64,000 nt of DNA from Metapseudomonas otitidis (lineage in GTDB: Bacteria > Pseudomonadota > Gammaproteobacteria > Pseudomonadales > Pseudomonadaceae): positions 216,336-280,335 of the forward strand of contig NZ_FOJP01000007.1 in NCBI RefSeq assembly GCF_900111835.1, read 5' to 3'. Shown here in pieces: positions 42,699 to 52,543 of this stretch (position 1 is the first letter of the stretch; each line of letters starts with the position of its first letter). The notes below the pieces were generated by a model. It was not told where the DNA came from. It saw nothing but the letters and a program-made list of their open reading frames with translations, and ran no database searches. The position numbers and the translations under genes are program-made.

Positions 42699-43645
42699 AG
42701 CGCAAAGGGCAGCGGCAGCTCCACCACCTGGCGATGGGCCAGGCGGCGCTGGAATTCGGCGGGGTCGTGGATCAGCACGTCCTGGCCGGCGAAGGCCTCG
42801 GCGGCGATCAGGCGCGACAGCCAGAAGCGCACGCAGGCGACGCGCAGCAGTGTCGGCCAGAGTTCGGCCTCGGCGGCGGTGAAGGGGCGCAGGGCAACGT
42901 AGGCGCCGAGCAGGGCGCGGGCGCGGGCCTCGTCGAGCTGGCCGTCGTCGTCGGAGCACCAGTCGTTGAGGGTGATGGCCAGGTCGTAGAGCATCGGGCC
43001 GGAGCAGGCGTTGTAGAAGTCGATCACCCCGGCCAGGTGCGGGCCGTCGAACAGGGCGTTGTCGCGGAACAGGTCGGCGTGCAGGTTGGCTCGTGGCAGG
43101 GCCTGGATGCGGGGCTTGAGGCGTTCGATCTCGGCCAGGGCCTGCTCCAGCAGCGGGCGGGCCTGGGCGCCGAGGCGCTCGGCCTGGTGCGGGCCTTCGC
43201 TGAGCATCCAGTCGAGCCCACGGTCGCTCTTGCGTTCGATGGGCTGGTCGCGGGTGGCCAGGTGGATGCGCGCCAGCAGCGTGCCGACTTCGCCGCAGTG
43301 GTGTGGGTTGGGTTCGCGCAGGTGGCGCCCGGCGAGGCGCGGCTGCAGCAGCGCGGGCTTGCCGGCGAGGCTGCGCAGGGCCTCGCCGTCTTCGCTGCGC
43401 AGGGCGTAGGGCACCGGCAGGCCGGCGGTGTGGAGCACGTCCAGCAGTTCGATGAAGAACGGCAGGTCGGCCACCGGACCTCGTTCCACCAGGGTCAGGA
43501 CGTATTCACCCCGCTCCAGGCTGACGAAGAAGTTGCTGTTCTCCGAACCTTCGGCGATGCCCTTGAAGTCCCGGAGCCGGCCCAGCCCGTAGGGGGCGAG
43601 GAAGGTTTCGAGTTCGGGGCGCTGCAGCGGGGTGAAAACGGACAT
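42695..43645 (-). CDS. thrB: Homoserine kinase (APH-fold type)
   Basis: Enzyme of 316 residues that phosphorylates homoserine with ATP in threonine synthesis. It belongs to the aminoglycoside phosphotransferase-fold ThrB found in pseudomonads, not the GHMP type. Motifs: EGSENSNFFV, NLHADLFRDN (catalytic loop Asp) and GVIDFYNA (metal Asp). Followed 32 bp upstream on the same strand by the DUF2782 gene, as in PA5495-PA5494. Confidence 0.92.
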   Translation of the reverse strand: MSVFTPLQRPELETFLAPYGLGRLRDFKGIAEGSENSNFFVSLERGEYVLTLVERGPVADLPFFIELLDVLHTAGLPVPYALRSEDGEALRSLAGKPALLQPRLAGRHLREPNPHHCGEVGTLLARIHLATRDQPIERKSDRGLDWMLSEGPHQAERLGAQARPLLEQALAEIERLKPRIQALPRANLHADLFRDNALFDGPHLAGVIDFYNACSGPMLYDLAITLNDWCSDDDGQLDEARARALLGAYVALRPFTAAEAELWPTLLRVACVRFWLSRLIAAEAFAGQDVLIHDPAEFQRRLAHRQVVELPLPFAL

Positions 43646-43677
43646 TCGACTACCTTGTTACGGCCACCGTGGCGGCC

Positions 43678-43962
43678 TTACCAGCTGAAGATCTCCCACT
43701 GCGGGATCAGCATGTCGGGGTTGTCCGACCGGATGAAGTTGCTGTCGCCGTCAGCGCGGACCAGGAAATAGGGTTTGCCACCCTTGGGGGTGACCTTGAT
43801 CGCATAGAGGAAACCGTTCACACGGTATTCCTGGATGGTCTTGTCGCCGTCCTGGCGGATGGTGACGTCGGGTTCCGGCGAGGGGGCCTCGTCGTCGGCG
43901 AAGACACTCACCGGCAGGAGGGCCAGCAGACCGGCGAGCAACAGGCGGTTGAAAGCGCGCAT
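43678..43962 (-). CDS. DUF2782 small exported protein
   Basis: Protein of 94 residues with a signal peptide (LLLAGLLALLPVSVFA) and a conserved domain (VTIRQDGDKTIQEYRVNG, YFLVRADGD). Function unknown. ATG 43962 starts the signal peptide and has AAGG upstream. Lies divergent to polA and probably cotranscribed with thrB, as in other pseudomonads (PA5494). Confidence 0.85.
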   Translation of the reverse strand: MRAFNRLLLAGLLALLPVSVFADDEAPSPEPDVTIRQDGDKTIQEYRVNGFLYAIKVTPKGGKPYFLVRADGDSNFIRSDNPDMLIPQWEIFSW

Positions 43963-44039
43963 GGTGGTAACCTTGTCCCTTATCGTCAATGACCGGGCCA
44001 TTCTACTGCGGGTCCGGTGAATAAAGGTTGAATTCACGC

Positions 44040-46790
44040 ATGAGCCAAGCCCCTCTCGTCCTCGTCGACGGTTCCTCCTACCTGTACCGCGCCTTCCATG
44101 CCCTGCCGCCGCTGATGACTTCGGCGGGCCTGCCCACCGGTGCGGTCAAGGGTGTGCTGAACATGCTCAAGAGCCTGCGCAAGCAGTACCCGGACAGCCC
44201 GTTCGCGGTGGTCTTCGATGCCAAGGGCGGGACCTTCCGCGATGCGATGTTCGCCGAGTACAAGGCCAACCGGCCGTCCATGCCGGACGAGCTGCGGGTG
44301 CAGGTGGAGCCGCTGCACGCAACGGTGCGGGCCCTGGGCCTGCCGCTGCTGTGCGTCGAGGGCGTGGAGGCCGATGACGTGATCGGCACCCTGGCCCGGC
44401 AGAGCGCGGCGGGCGGGCGCCAGGTGGTGATCTCCACCGGCGACAAGGACATGGCGCAGTTGGTCGATCCGCACATTACGCTGGTCAACACCATGACCGG
44501 TAGCACGCTGGACATCGATGGCGTGAAAGAGAAATTCGGCGTCGGTCCTGAGCTGATCATCGATTACCTGGCCCTGATGGGCGACAAGGTCGACAACATC
44601 CCCGGCGTGCCCGGCGTGGGCGAAAAGACCGCCCTGGGCCTGCTCACCGGCGTGGGCGGCGGGCTCGATGTGCTCTACGCCAGCCTGGACAAGGTGCCCG
44701 AGCTGCCGATCCGCGGTGCCAAGGGGCTGCCGGCCAAGCTGCTGGAGCACAAGGACATGGCCTACCTGTCCTACCAGCTCGCCACCATCAAGTGCGACGT
44801 GGAGCTGAACGTCGAGATCGATGCCCTGCACCCCGGCGAGCCGGACCGCGAGGCCCTGGCCGAGCTGTACCGCACCCTGGAGTTCAAGAGCTGGCTGGAT
44901 GACCTGCAGCGCCAGGCCAAGTCGGACGGCGAACAACTGGCCCTGCTGGATGCCCCCGCGGAGCCGGCCGTCGAGACGCGCTATGAAACCGTGCTGGAGC
45001 AGGCGCAGTTCGACGCCTGGCTGAAGAAGCTGGAGGCGGCGCCGCTGATCGCCTTCGACACCGAGACCACCAGCCTCGACGCCCAGCAGGCGCAGGTGGT
45101 GGGGGTGTCCTTCGCCGTGGAAGCCGGCGAGGCCGCCTACGTGCCCCTGGCCCACAGCTACATGGGCGTGCCCGCGCAGCTGGACCGCGACGCGGTGCTG
45201 CAGGCCCTGAAGCCGCTGCTGGAAGATCCGGCCAAGGCCAAGGTCGGCCAGCACGCCAAGTACGACATGAACGTCCTGGCCAACGCCTCGACCCCCATCA
45301 CTGTCCAGGGCATCGCCTTCGACACCATGCTCGAGTCCTATGTGCTGGACTCCACGGCCACCCGCCACGACATGGACAGCCTGGCCCTGAAATACCTGGG
45401 CCACAGCACCATCCGCTTCGAGGACATCGCCGGCAAGGGCGCCAAGCAGCTGACCTTCGACCAGATCGCCCTGGAGCAGGCCGGCCCCTACGCCGCCGAG
45501 GACGCCGACGTGACCCTGCGCCTGCACCAGGCGCTGTGGCAGAAGCTGGAGGCTGTCCCGTCCCTGGTCACGGTGCTGAAGGACATCGAGATGCCGCTGG
45601 TGCCGGTGCTGGCGCGCATCGAACGCAACGGTGCGCTGGTGGACGGCAAGCTGCTGGGCCAGCAGAGCCTGGAGCTGGGCGAGAAGATGGTGGCCCTGGA
45701 GCGCCAGGCCTACGAGCTGGCCGGGCAGGAGTTCAATCTGGGTTCGCCCAAGCAGCTCGGCGCCATCCTCTACGAGAAGCTCGGCCTGCCGGTGCTGGCC
45801 AAGACCGCCACCGGCCAGCCCTCCACCGCCGAGAACGTGCTGGCGGACCTGGCCGAGCAGGACTTCGAGCTGCCCAAGGTGATCATGCAGTACCGCTCCC
45901 TGAGCAAGCTCAAGAGCACCTACACCGACAAGCTGCCGGAGCAGATCAACCCGCGCACCGGGCGCATCCACACCTCCTATCACCAGGCGGTGGCGGCCAC
46001 CGGGCGCCTGTCCTCCAGTGATCCGAACCTGCAGAACATCCCGATCCGCACGGCCGAAGGGCGGCGCATCCGCCAGGCCTTCGTCGCACCCAAGGGCTAC
46101 AAGCTGCTGGCGGCGGACTATTCGCAGATCGAGCTGCGCATCATGGCCCACCTGGCCAAGGACGAAGGCCTGCTGGACGCCTTCCGTCATGACCGCGACG
46201 TGCACCGGGCGACGGCGGCGGAAGTCTTCGGCGTCGAGCTGGACCAGGTCAGCAATGACCAGCGCCGCAGCGCCAAGGCCATCAACTTCGGCCTCATCTA
46301 CGGCATGAGTGCCTTCGGCCTGGCCAAGCAGATCGGCGTCGACCGCAAGCAGTCCCAGGCGTACATCGACCGCTACTTCGCCCGCTACCCCGGCGTGCTC
46401 GCCTACATGGAGCGCACCCGCGAGCAGGCGGCTGCCCAGGGCTTCGTCGAGACGCTGTTCGGGCGCCGGCTGTACCTGCCGGAAATCCACTCGAAGAACC
46501 AGGCCATGCGCAAGGGCGCCGAGCGCACCGCGATCAACGCGCCGATGCAGGGCACGGCGGCGGACATCATGAAGCGCGCCATGGTGGCGGTGGATGCCTG
46601 GCTGCAGGAGAGCGGCCTGGATGCGCGGGTCATCCTCCAGGTGCACGACGAACTGGTGCTGGAGGTGCGCGAGGACCTGGTGGACACCGTGCGCGACGCC
46701 ATCCGTCCGCTTATGAGCGATGCCGCCGAGCTGGATGTGCCGCTGGTGGTGGAAGTCGGGGTGGGCGACAACTGGGACGAGGCGCACTGA
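44040..46790 (+). CDS. polA: DNA polymerase I
   Basis: Enzyme of 916 residues for Okazaki fragment maturation and repair. Domain order: 5'-3' exonuclease (1 to about 290; [29 protein letters not shown]), 3'-5' proofreading (about 325-500; [10 protein letters not shown] keeps the metal Asp/Glu), polymerase (about 530-916; DYSQIELR motif [10 protein letters not shown] motif C). ATG 44040 matches the family N terminus. Followed by the sRNA gene ersA, as polA is followed by spot 42 in E. coli. Matches PA5493. Confidence 0.96.
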   Translation: MSQAPLVLVDGSSYLYRAFHALPPLMTSAGLPTGAVKGVLNMLKSLRKQYPDSPFAVVFDAKGGTFRDAMFAEYKANRPSMPDELRVQVEPLHATVRALGLPLLCVEGVEADDVIGTLARQSAAGGRQVVISTGDKDMAQLVDPHITLVNTMTGSTLDIDGVKEKFGVGPELIIDYLALMGDKVDNIPGVPGVGEKTALGLLTGVGGGLDVLYASLDKVPELPIRGAKGLPAKLLEHKDMAYLSYQLATIKCDVELNVEIDALHPGEPDREALAELYRTLEFKSWLDDLQRQAKSDGEQLALLDAPAEPAVETRYETVLEQAQFDAWLKKLEAAPLIAFDTETTSLDAQQAQVVGVSFAVEAGEAAYVPLAHSYMGVPAQLDRDAVLQALKPLLEDPAKAKVGQHAKYDMNVLANASTPITVQGIAFDTMLESYVLDSTATRHDMDSLALKYLGHSTIRFEDIAGKGAKQLTFDQIALEQAGPYAAEDADVTLRLHQALWQKLEAVPSLVTVLKDIEMPLVPVLARIERNGALVDGKLLGQQSLELGEKMVALERQAYELAGQEFNLGSPKQLGAILYEKLGLPVLAKTATGQPSTAENVLADLAEQDFELPKVIMQYRSLSKLKSTYTDKLPEQINPRTGRIHTSYHQAVAATGRLSSSDPNLQNIPIRTAEGRRIRQAFVAPKGYKLLAADYSQIELRIMAHLAKDEGLLDAFRHDRDVHRATAAEVFGVELDQVSNDQRRSAKAINFGLIYGMSAFGLAKQIGVDRKQSQAYIDRYFARYPGVLAYMERTREQAAAQGFVETLFGRRLYLPEIHSKNQAMRKGAERTAINAPMQGTAADIMKRAMVAVDAWLQESGLDARVILQVHDELVLEVREDLVDTVRDAIRPLMSDAAELDVPLVVEVGVGDNWDEAH

Positions 46791-46864
46791 GTGCGCCCAT
46801 CGGCTTAGCGCTGTTTCGCATAAGGGGCAGCGCTGACCGGACGAATAATTTCTGACGCAGCGGT

Positions 46865-46892
46865 GAACTTTTGTGAAGCACGCCCGGTCAGA
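46865..46892 (+). promoter_or_regulatory. AlgU (sigma-22) promoter of ersA
   Basis: GAACTT (46865-46870) and TCAGA (46888-46892) with a 17-bp spacer match the GAACTT-N16/17-TCNGA envelope-stress sigma consensus. P. aeruginosa ersA is AlgU-dependent, which agrees. Confidence 0.75.
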
Positions 46893-46897
46893 GACTG

Positions 46898-47029
46898 GGA
46901 ATGGCTGGTGAAGCCTTCGATGCTCCTTTTGCTGTGTTTAGTGTTGGCAGATATCTGAACCCCGCCCTAGCGGTTCAGACTTGAACCCCGGAACTTCCCC
47001 CTCCCCATACGAAGTCCGGGGTTTTTTTT
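46898..47029 (+). ncRNA. ersA: Small regulatory RNA ErsA
   Basis: Located between polA and engB, the ErsA position in P. aeruginosa and the spot 42 position in enterics. It starts just after the sigma-22 -10 and ends with a strong terminator: CCCCGGAACTTC pairs with GAAGTCCGGGG and eight T follow (47022-47029). Start to T-run end is about 132 nt, the published ErsA length. The terminator loop TCCCCCTCCCCAT is C-rich and could pair with ribosome-binding sites; known targets include algC and oprD. The exact 5' end is inferred from promoter spacing. Confidence 0.85.
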
Positions 47030-47038
47030 GCCTGCGAT

Positions 47039-47692
47039 TCAGGCGTCGGATGCGTCGCCGCCTTCTTCGAATTCCTCGCCCAGCTGCAGCCAGCGGGCTA
47101 GCACGGCCTGGGCCTCTTCCACGCCCTGGCGCTTGGGTGCGGAGAACAGCTGGATGCTGACGTCATCGCCCCAGCCCTTGCGGATTTCCTGGCGCACCTT
47201 CAGCAGCGCGTTCTTCGCGGCGCCATAGGCCAGCTTGTCGGCCTTGGTCAGGAGGATGTGCAGCGGCATGTGGCCGGCGCTGGACCAGTCCAGCATCAGG
47301 CGGTCGAAGTCGGTGAGCGGGTGGCGGATGTCCATCATCAGCACCAGGCCGACCAGGCTCTCGCGGCTGCTCAGGTAGGCCTCCAGGTGGTGCTGCCAGT
47401 GCTGCTTGAGAGGGATCGGCACCTTGGCGTAGCCGTAGCCGGGCAGGTCCACCAGGCGGCGGTCCTCGTCCAGGGAGAAGAAGTTGAGCAGCTGGGTGCG
47501 GCCCGGGGTCTTCGAGGTACGCGCCAGGTTGGCGTGGGTCAGGGTGTTCAGCGCGCTGGACTTGCCGGCGTTGGAGCGGCCGGCGAAGGCGACCTCCAGG
47601 CCCTGGTCGGGCGGGCACTGGTCCACCTTGGCGGCACTGATGAGGAAGCGGGCCTGCTGGCACAGGCCGATGATCGGATTCTTGAATGACAT
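47039..47692 (-). CDS. engB: Ribosome biogenesis GTPase EngB/YsxC
   Basis: GTPase of 217 residues needed for assembly of the large ribosomal subunit. G1 [10 protein letters not shown]3 DLPGYG, G4 TKAD and G5 SAPK are in order. ATG 47692 is chosen; an in-frame GTG four codons upstream (47704) is possible and neither has a clear Shine-Dalgarno. Its 3' end abuts the ErsA terminator. Also yihA; PA5492. Confidence 0.92.
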   Translation of the reverse strand: MSFKNPIIGLCQQARFLISAAKVDQCPPDQGLEVAFAGRSNAGKSSALNTLTHANLARTSKTPGRTQLLNFFSLDEDRRLVDLPGYGYAKVPIPLKQHWQHHLEAYLSSRESLVGLVLMMDIRHPLTDFDRLMLDWSSAGHMPLHILLTKADKLAYGAAKNALLKVRQEIRKGWGDDVSIQLFSAPKRQGVEEAQAVLARWLQLGEEFEEGGDASDA

Positions 47693-47761
47693 GAAGGAGT
47701 CCACAGGGTGCGACCTGGTGTCGCAGAGGGCGGTTTCGTTTCCGTTTGGGCAGCGCCAGTA

Positions 47762-47767
47762 TATAAT
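47762..47767 (+). promoter_or_regulatory. Promoter -10 upstream of cytochrome c5
   Basis: TATAAT in the divergent gap between engB and the cytochrome gene, ~100 bp before its start. The -35 region (TTTGGG about 17 bp upstream) is poor, so an activator may be needed. Confidence 0.45.
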
Positions 47768-47869
47768 GCCGCAGATTTAGTGTGCGCTTTATCCCCCAGG
47801 GTACAAGGGCCACGGGAACGACCAGGGCACTGCAGAAAGCCCGGCGAAGCCCCTCTGATGAGGTTGATC

Positions 47870-48160
47870 ATGAAGAAGATGGTATTCGTCGCAAGCCTTG
47901 CGGCGCTGGCCTTTGGCGCTCAGGCTGCTCAGGATCCGGAAGCCGTTTTCAACCGGACCTGCGGGGCCTGCCACAATGGTCAACTGCCTATGGCGCCCAA
48001 GAAGGGCGACAAGGCGGCCTGGGAGCCGCGACTGGCCAAGGGCACTGATGCTCTGGTTCAGAGCGTCACCAATGGTTTGAACGCCATGCCTCCCCGAGGC
48101 TTGTGCATGGACTGCAGTGCCGAAGACTACAAAGCGGTCATCCAGTGGATGAGCCAATAA
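47870..48160 (+). CDS. Cytochrome c5-like monoheme protein
   Basis: Periplasmic protein of 96 residues with signal peptide MKKMVFVASLAALAFGAQA and one heme site CGACH (Cys31-His35). The GLCMDC near the C terminus gives the disulfide typical of c5. Axial Met is probably in LNAMPPRG. ATG 47870 is chosen for GAGG at 47860-47863 and the signal peptide. Likely electron carrier beside cytochrome c4. Matches PA5491. Confidence 0.9.
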   Translation: MKKMVFVASLAALAFGAQAAQDPEAVFNRTCGACHNGQLPMAPKKGDKAAWEPRLAKGTDALVQSVTNGLNAMPPRGLCMDCSAEDYKAVIQWMSQ

Positions 48161-48214
48161 CGAAGGTAGTCGGGCGCTAGATTCTTTCACCCTTAGCCGT
48201 AATTGGATTAGCTG

Positions 48215-48820
48215 ATGAACAAAGTACTCGTGAGTCTGCTGTTGACCCTGGGCATCACCGGTCTGGCCCACGCCGCAGGCGACGCCAAGGCCGGCCAGGC
48301 CAAAACCGCCGTATGCGGCGCTTGCCACGGTCCGGACGGCAACAGCCTTGCCCCGAACTTCCCGAAACTCGCCGGCCAGGGCGAGCGCTACCTGCTCAAG
48401 CAGCTGCATGACATCAAGGACGGCAAGCGCCAGGTGCTGGAAATGACCGGCCTGCTGACCAACCTCAGCGACCAGGACCTGCAAGACATCGCCGCCTACT
48501 TCTCCAGCCAGTCCGGCAGCGTCGGCGCCGCCGATCCCAAGCTGGTGGCCCGTGGTGAAGCCCTGTTCCGTGGCGGCAAGCTGGAAGAAGGCATGCCCGC
48601 CTGCACCGGCTGCCACTCCCCGAACGGCGCCGGCAACGCCGCTGCCGGCTTCCCGCACCTGGGTGGCCAGCATGCCCAGTACGTGGCCAAGCAGCTGACC
48701 GATTTCCGCGAAGGCAACCGCACCAACGACGGCGACAACATGATCATGCGCGCCATCGCCGCCAAGCTGAGCAACAAGGACATCGAAGCCGTTTCCAGCT
48801 ATATCCAGGGTCTGCACTAA
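48215..48820 (+). CDS. cc4: Diheme cytochrome c4
   Basis: Periplasmic or membrane-attached diheme electron carrier of 201 residues: signal peptide to about residue 21, heme sites CGACH at 34-38 and CTGCH at 130-134, in two homologous halves. Cytochrome c4 donates electrons to terminal oxidases (cbb3 and probably aa3). Downstream lies a strong terminator. Matches PA5490. Confidence 0.93.
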   Translation: MNKVLVSLLLTLGITGLAHAAGDAKAGQAKTAVCGACHGPDGNSLAPNFPKLAGQGERYLLKQLHDIKDGKRQVLEMTGLLTNLSDQDLQDIAAYFSSQSGSVGAADPKLVARGEALFRGGKLEEGMPACTGCHSPNGAGNAAAGFPHLGGQHAQYVAKQLTDFREGNRTNDGDNMIMRAIAAKLSNKDIEAVSSYIQGLH

Positions 48821-48850
48821 GCTTTCCCGAGCGGTAGTAAACGGTAAATG

Positions 48851-48876
48851 AAAGGGTGGCTATGGCCACCCTTTTT
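48851..48876 (+). terminator. Rho-independent terminator after cc4
   Basis: AAAGGGTGGC (48851-48860) and GCCACCCTTT (48865-48874) form a 10-bp stem with a TATG loop, running into a T-tract, 31 bp after the cytochrome c4 stop. Confidence 0.9.
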
Positions 48877-48971
48877 CATTGGCAGCCTCGCTACAATGCG
48901 GAACCCGCCCAGCGGCCCCCGGTCGAAGCTGGGCCCGTCGCAGAACCCCACGATCCGTCTAGGAGCCAAGC

Positions 48972-49604
48972 ATGCGTAACCTGATCCTTTCCGCCGTACT
49001 CGCCAGCGCGAGCCTGTTCGGCATGACCGCCGCCCACGCCGAAGACATCCAGGCGGGCAAGCAGTATGTCGAGCTGAGCAGTCCGGTGCCGGTCTCCAAG
49101 CCCGGCAAGATCGAGGTGGTGGAGCTGTTCTGGTACGGCTGCCCGCACTGCTACCAATTCGAACCGACCGTCAACGCCTGGTCCGAGAAGCTCCCGGAAG
49201 ACGTCAACTTCGTGCGCGTTCCCGCCATGTTCGGCGGCCTGTGGAACGTCCACGGCCAGCTGTTCATCACCCTCGAGAGCATGGGTGTGGAGCACAGCGT
49301 GCACAAAGCCGTGTTCGACGCCATCCACAAGGAAGGCAACAAGCTCGCCACCAAGGAAGCCATGGCTGATTTCCTCGCCGCCCACGGTGTCGACAAGGAG
49401 GCCTTCCTCAAGGCCTTCGACTCCTTCGGCGTGAAGAGCCAGATGGAGAAAGCCAAGAAGCTGGCCGTCGCCTACCAGATCTCCGGCGTACCGACCCTCA
49501 TCGTCAACGGCAAGTACCGCTTCGACATCGGCTCCTCCGGTGGCCTGGAGCAGACCACCGCCGTCGCCGACTACCTGATCGCCAAGGAGCGTGCCGCGAA
49601 GTAA
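48972..49604 (+). CDS. dsbA: Thiol:disulfide interchange protein DsbA
   Basis: Periplasmic oxidase of 210 residues that introduces disulfide bonds into exported proteins. Signal peptide to about residue 23, active site CPHC at 57-60 in a thioredoxin fold with the DsbA helical insert, and the cis-Pro in SGVPTLI. AGGAG precedes the ATG. Neighbour order (cc4, dsbA, EEP protein, cyclase) matches PA5490-PA5487. Confidence 0.95.
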   Translation: MRNLILSAVLASASLFGMTAAHAEDIQAGKQYVELSSPVPVSKPGKIEVVELFWYGCPHCYQFEPTVNAWSEKLPEDVNFVRVPAMFGGLWNVHGQLFITLESMGVEHSVHKAVFDAIHKEGNKLATKEAMADFLAAHGVDKEAFLKAFDSFGVKSQMEKAKKLAVAYQISGVPTLIVNGKYRFDIGSSGGLEQTTAVADYLIAKERAAK

Positions 49605-49624
49605 GCGGCACCGGGGGCAGGCCC

Positions 49625-50500
49625 ATGCTGCGCCGCTGGAGCAACGATCGCACCGCTGGCCTGCGCACCGCGCAGGTCAACCCTCATTGCGACGCCAGCG
49701 GCTTGCCCGAAGACGGCCGGCTGCGCCTGCTCAGCTTCAACATCCAGGTCGGCATCAACACCGGCCACTACCGCCACTACCTCACCCGCGGCTGGCAGCA
49801 CCTCCTGCCCCATGCCGGGCGTGCCGGCAACCTCCAGCGCATCGGCGCTCTCCTGGGTGACTTCGACCTCGTCGCCCTGCAGGAAGTGGACGGTGGCAGC
49901 CTGCGCTCCGGCTACGTCAACCAGGTCGAACACCTGGCCCAGCTCGGTGCCTTCCCCTACTGGTACCAGCAGCTCAACCGCAACCTCGGGCGCCTGGCGC
50001 AGCACAGCAACGGCCTGCTCAGCCGCCTGCAGCCCACCCAGCTGGAAGACCACCCCCTGCCCGGCCCGCCCGGTCGCGGCGCCATCCTCATGCGCTTCGG
50101 CGAGGGCGACGACGCCCTGGTGGTGGTCATGATGCACCTCGCCCTCGGTACCAAGGCCCGCACCCGCCAGCTGGCCTACATCCGCGAACTGATCGGCAAC
50201 TACCGCCACCAGGTGCTCATGGGCGACATGAACACCCACGCCACCGACCTGCTGCACCACTCGCCCCTGCGTGACCTCGGGCTGCTGGCACCGCAGGTCG
50301 AGGCCACCTTCCCGAGCTGGCGCCCCCAGCGCTGCCTCGACCACATCCTGCTCAGCCCCAGCCTCACCCTGGAGCGCGTGCAGGTGCTCAGCCAACCCAT
50401 CTCCGACCACCTGCCGGTGGCCGTGGACATCCGTCTGCCCGCCTCCCTGCGCGGCGACGCACTCCCGGCCAGGCTCGACCCTTCCGGATCCGCACCATGA
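49625..50500 (+). CDS. Endonuclease/exonuclease/phosphatase-fold protein
   Basis: Protein of 291 residues with the EEP metal-dependent phosphoesterase pattern: [15 protein letters not shown] (metal Glu), MGDMNTH, LDHILLS and [10 protein letters not shown] (catalytic His). No signal peptide or membrane segment. Substrate may be nucleic acid, phosphoinositide or another phosphodiester. It overlaps the following diguanylate cyclase by 4 nt (ATGA), a conserved pair (PA5488-PA5487). Confidence 0.87.
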   Translation: MLRRWSNDRTAGLRTAQVNPHCDASGLPEDGRLRLLSFNIQVGINTGHYRHYLTRGWQHLLPHAGRAGNLQRIGALLGDFDLVALQEVDGGSLRSGYVNQVEHLAQLGAFPYWYQQLNRNLGRLAQHSNGLLSRLQPTQLEDHPLPGPPGRGAILMRFGEGDDALVVVMMHLALGTKARTRQLAYIRELIGNYRHQVLMGDMNTHATDLLHHSPLRDLGLLAPQVEATFPSWRPQRCLDHILLSPSLTLERVQVLSQPISDHLPVAVDIRLPASLRGDALPARLDPSGSAP

Positions 50501-52536
50501 GCGACGACGGCCAGCGCTGGAAAGCCAAGTACCTGGAAAGCCTGGAAGAGCAGGAAAAGCTCGAACGCCTCTGGGAGGCGCGCCTCGACCTGCTGCGCCG
50601 GGGCCTGGTGCGCAGCTCCCTGGCCGCCGAAGGCACCGACAAGGCGGTGGACGCCTGCATGCAGGAGCTGCGGGAGATCATCCGTGGCGACAAGATCGAC
50701 GCCGGCCTGTCCGCCCTCATCCCCCGGCTGGAAAAGGCCGTGCTCGACTCCGAGCAGCGCCGCCAGCAACGCATCCAGCAGAACGTCGGCGCCCTGGGTG
50801 GCCTGGCCAACCAGCTGCTCAAGCTCGACGTGCCACGGGATGTGCGCAAATCCCTCAAGCAGTTCGCCAAGCGCCTCGACGAGCGCGCCGGCAGCTCCCG
50901 TGAGATGCCTGCCCTACTCAGCGAACTGAGCGAGCTGCAGAACCGTGCCCTCGAAGTGCTGACCGGCGACGCCCCACCGCCGCGTCCCGGCCTGCTGCAG
51001 CGCCTGTTCGGCAACGGCGAGGGCGGGGCCGACGAGGCCCAGCCCGCCGCGCCGGATGCCCCCGTAGCCAACGCCCCGGCCGCGCCTGCGCCGGCGCCCG
51101 TCCAGGCCCCGGACGACGATGAGGACGACGCGCTGGACAGCCCCGCTGCCGCGCCCCAGCCTGCTGCACCTGCACCTGCACCTGCACCTGCACCTGCACC
51201 TGCACCTGCACCTGCACCTGCACCTGCAACCAGCACCGCAGCCCCGCCGAGCGCTCCCGAGCCGGCGGCAGACGCCGTCGCCCCCAGCACCCCAGGGCCG
51301 GATGCCCCGCCCGCTGCCGCCCCGGCCGCCCTCGCGCCCAGCCCGGCCACGCCCGAGGCAACGTCCGCCGTCCGGCCCGTAGCCGCTGCGGATGAACCCC
51401 GCCCGGGCCTGGACAGCCTGCCCATGCCCCACAGCCTGATCACCGGCGAAGGGGACCCGGCCTACGAACTGCCGCCCGCCCCCGAGCCCGGCTACAGCGC
51501 GGTCGCCCCCCACGTCGCCGCCAGCCTGCGCAGCCTGCTGGACGAGCTGGAGCTGCCCGAACGCCACAAGCCCCAGGCCGAAGACCTGCGGCGGCGTCTG
51601 GAAGGCAACCTCAACTGGTACGAGCTGGTCCCCGTGCTGGATGACCTCGCCGTGCTGGTGCTGGCCATCACCGACAACGGCCACCGCGAATTCGCCGGCT
51701 ACCTGCAGCAGCTCAACGAGCGCCTGGCGGCCTTCGTCGCCACCCTCACCAGCGCCCACCAGGGCTACAACGACGAACTGCAGAACGCCCGCCAGCTCGA
51801 CGACCAACTGCGCGAGCAGGTCAGCGGCCTGCAGAACAGCGTGCAGGAGGCCACCGACCTGGATGACCTCAAGCGCGCAGTCGAACAGCGCCTCGAAGGC
51901 CTGCTCAGCACCATGAACAGCTTCCAGCGCGAGCGCGAAGTGCGCGAGGCCGAGGTCAGCGGGCGCCTGCAGAGCCTCATCGAGCGCGTGTCCACCATGG
52001 AGCAGGAAGCCAACACCTTCCGCGACCACCTCGAAGAGCAGCGCCAGAAAGCCCTGCGCGACACCCTCACCGGCCTGCCCAACCGCGCCGCCTGGAGCGA
52101 ACGCCTGGAGCTGGAGGTGGCCCGCTGGAAGCGTTACGGGGGCGAGCTGCTGCTGGGCGTGCTGGACATCGACCACTTCAAGCGGATCAACGACAACTAC
52201 GGCCACCTGGCCGGCGACAAGGTGCTCAAGCTGATCGCCGGCGAGATCGCCAAGCGCCTGCGCAAGACCGACTTCATCGCCCGCTTCGGTGGCGAGGAGT
52301 TCGTCCTGCTGATCCCCGCCACCCAGCTCGACGGCGGCCGCCAGCTGCTGGACAACCTGCGTGCCGGCATCGAGCAGTGCCCGTTCCACTTCAAGGGCGA
52401 GCCGGTGACCATCACCCTCTCGGGCGGGCTGGTGTCCTTCGCGCAGGGGGAAAGCGACGCGGCTGCCTTCGAGCGTGCCGACCAGGCCCTCTACCGGGCC
52501 AAGCGCGGCGGCCGCAACCGCATCGAACTGGGTTGA
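50497..52536 (+). CDS. dgcH: Diguanylate cyclase with Ala-Pro linker
   Basis: Cytoplasmic c-di-GMP synthase of 679 residues without predicted membrane segments. An N-terminal helical domain (1-160) is followed by a long Pro/Ala-rich linker (about 170-300) holding a pure (AP)n run, then a helical/coiled-coil region (about 340-520) and a GGDEF domain (521-679). The active site is GGEEF at 598-602; RKTD five residues before it is an intact inhibitory I-site. Corresponds to PA5487 (DgcH). The linker repeat is a potentially variable locus. Confidence 0.9.
   Translation: MSDDGQRWKAKYLESLEEQEKLERLWEARLDLLRRGLVRSSLAAEGTDKAVDACMQELREIIRGDKIDAGLSALIPRLEKAVLDSEQRRQQRIQQNVGALGGLANQLLKLDVPRDVRKSLKQFAKRLDERAGSSREMPALLSELSELQNRALEVLTGDAPPPRPGLLQRLFGNGEGGADEAQPAAPDAPVANAPAAPAPAPVQAPDDDEDDALDSPAAAPQPAAPAPAPAPAPAPAPAPAPAPATSTAAPPSAPEPAADAVAPSTPGPDAPPAAAPAALAPSPATPEATSAVRPVAAADEPRPGLDSLPMPHSLITGEGDPAYELPPAPEPGYSAVAPHVAASLRSLLDELELPERHKPQAEDLRRRLEGNLNWYELVPVLDDLAVLVLAITDNGHREFAGYLQQLNERLAAFVATLTSAHQGYNDELQNARQLDDQLREQVSGLQNSVQEATDLDDLKRAVEQRLEGLLSTMNSFQREREVREAEVSGRLQSLIERVSTMEQEANTFRDHLEEQRQKALRDTLTGLPNRAAWSERLELEVARWKRYGGELLLGVLDIDHFKRINDNYGHLAGDKVLKLIAGEIAKRLRKTDFIARFGGEEFVLLIPATQLDGGRQLLDNLRAGIEQCPFHFKGEPVTITLSGGLVSFAQGESDAAAFERADQALYRAKRGGRNRIELG
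51165..51228 (+). repeat. (TGCACC)n hexanucleotide microsatellite inside dgcH
   Basis: About ten and a half uninterrupted copies of a six-base unit encoding alternating Ala-Pro. Because the unit is a multiple of three, slippage lengthens or shortens the linker without frameshift. Confidence 0.9.
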
Positions 52537-52543
52537 GCGCCGC

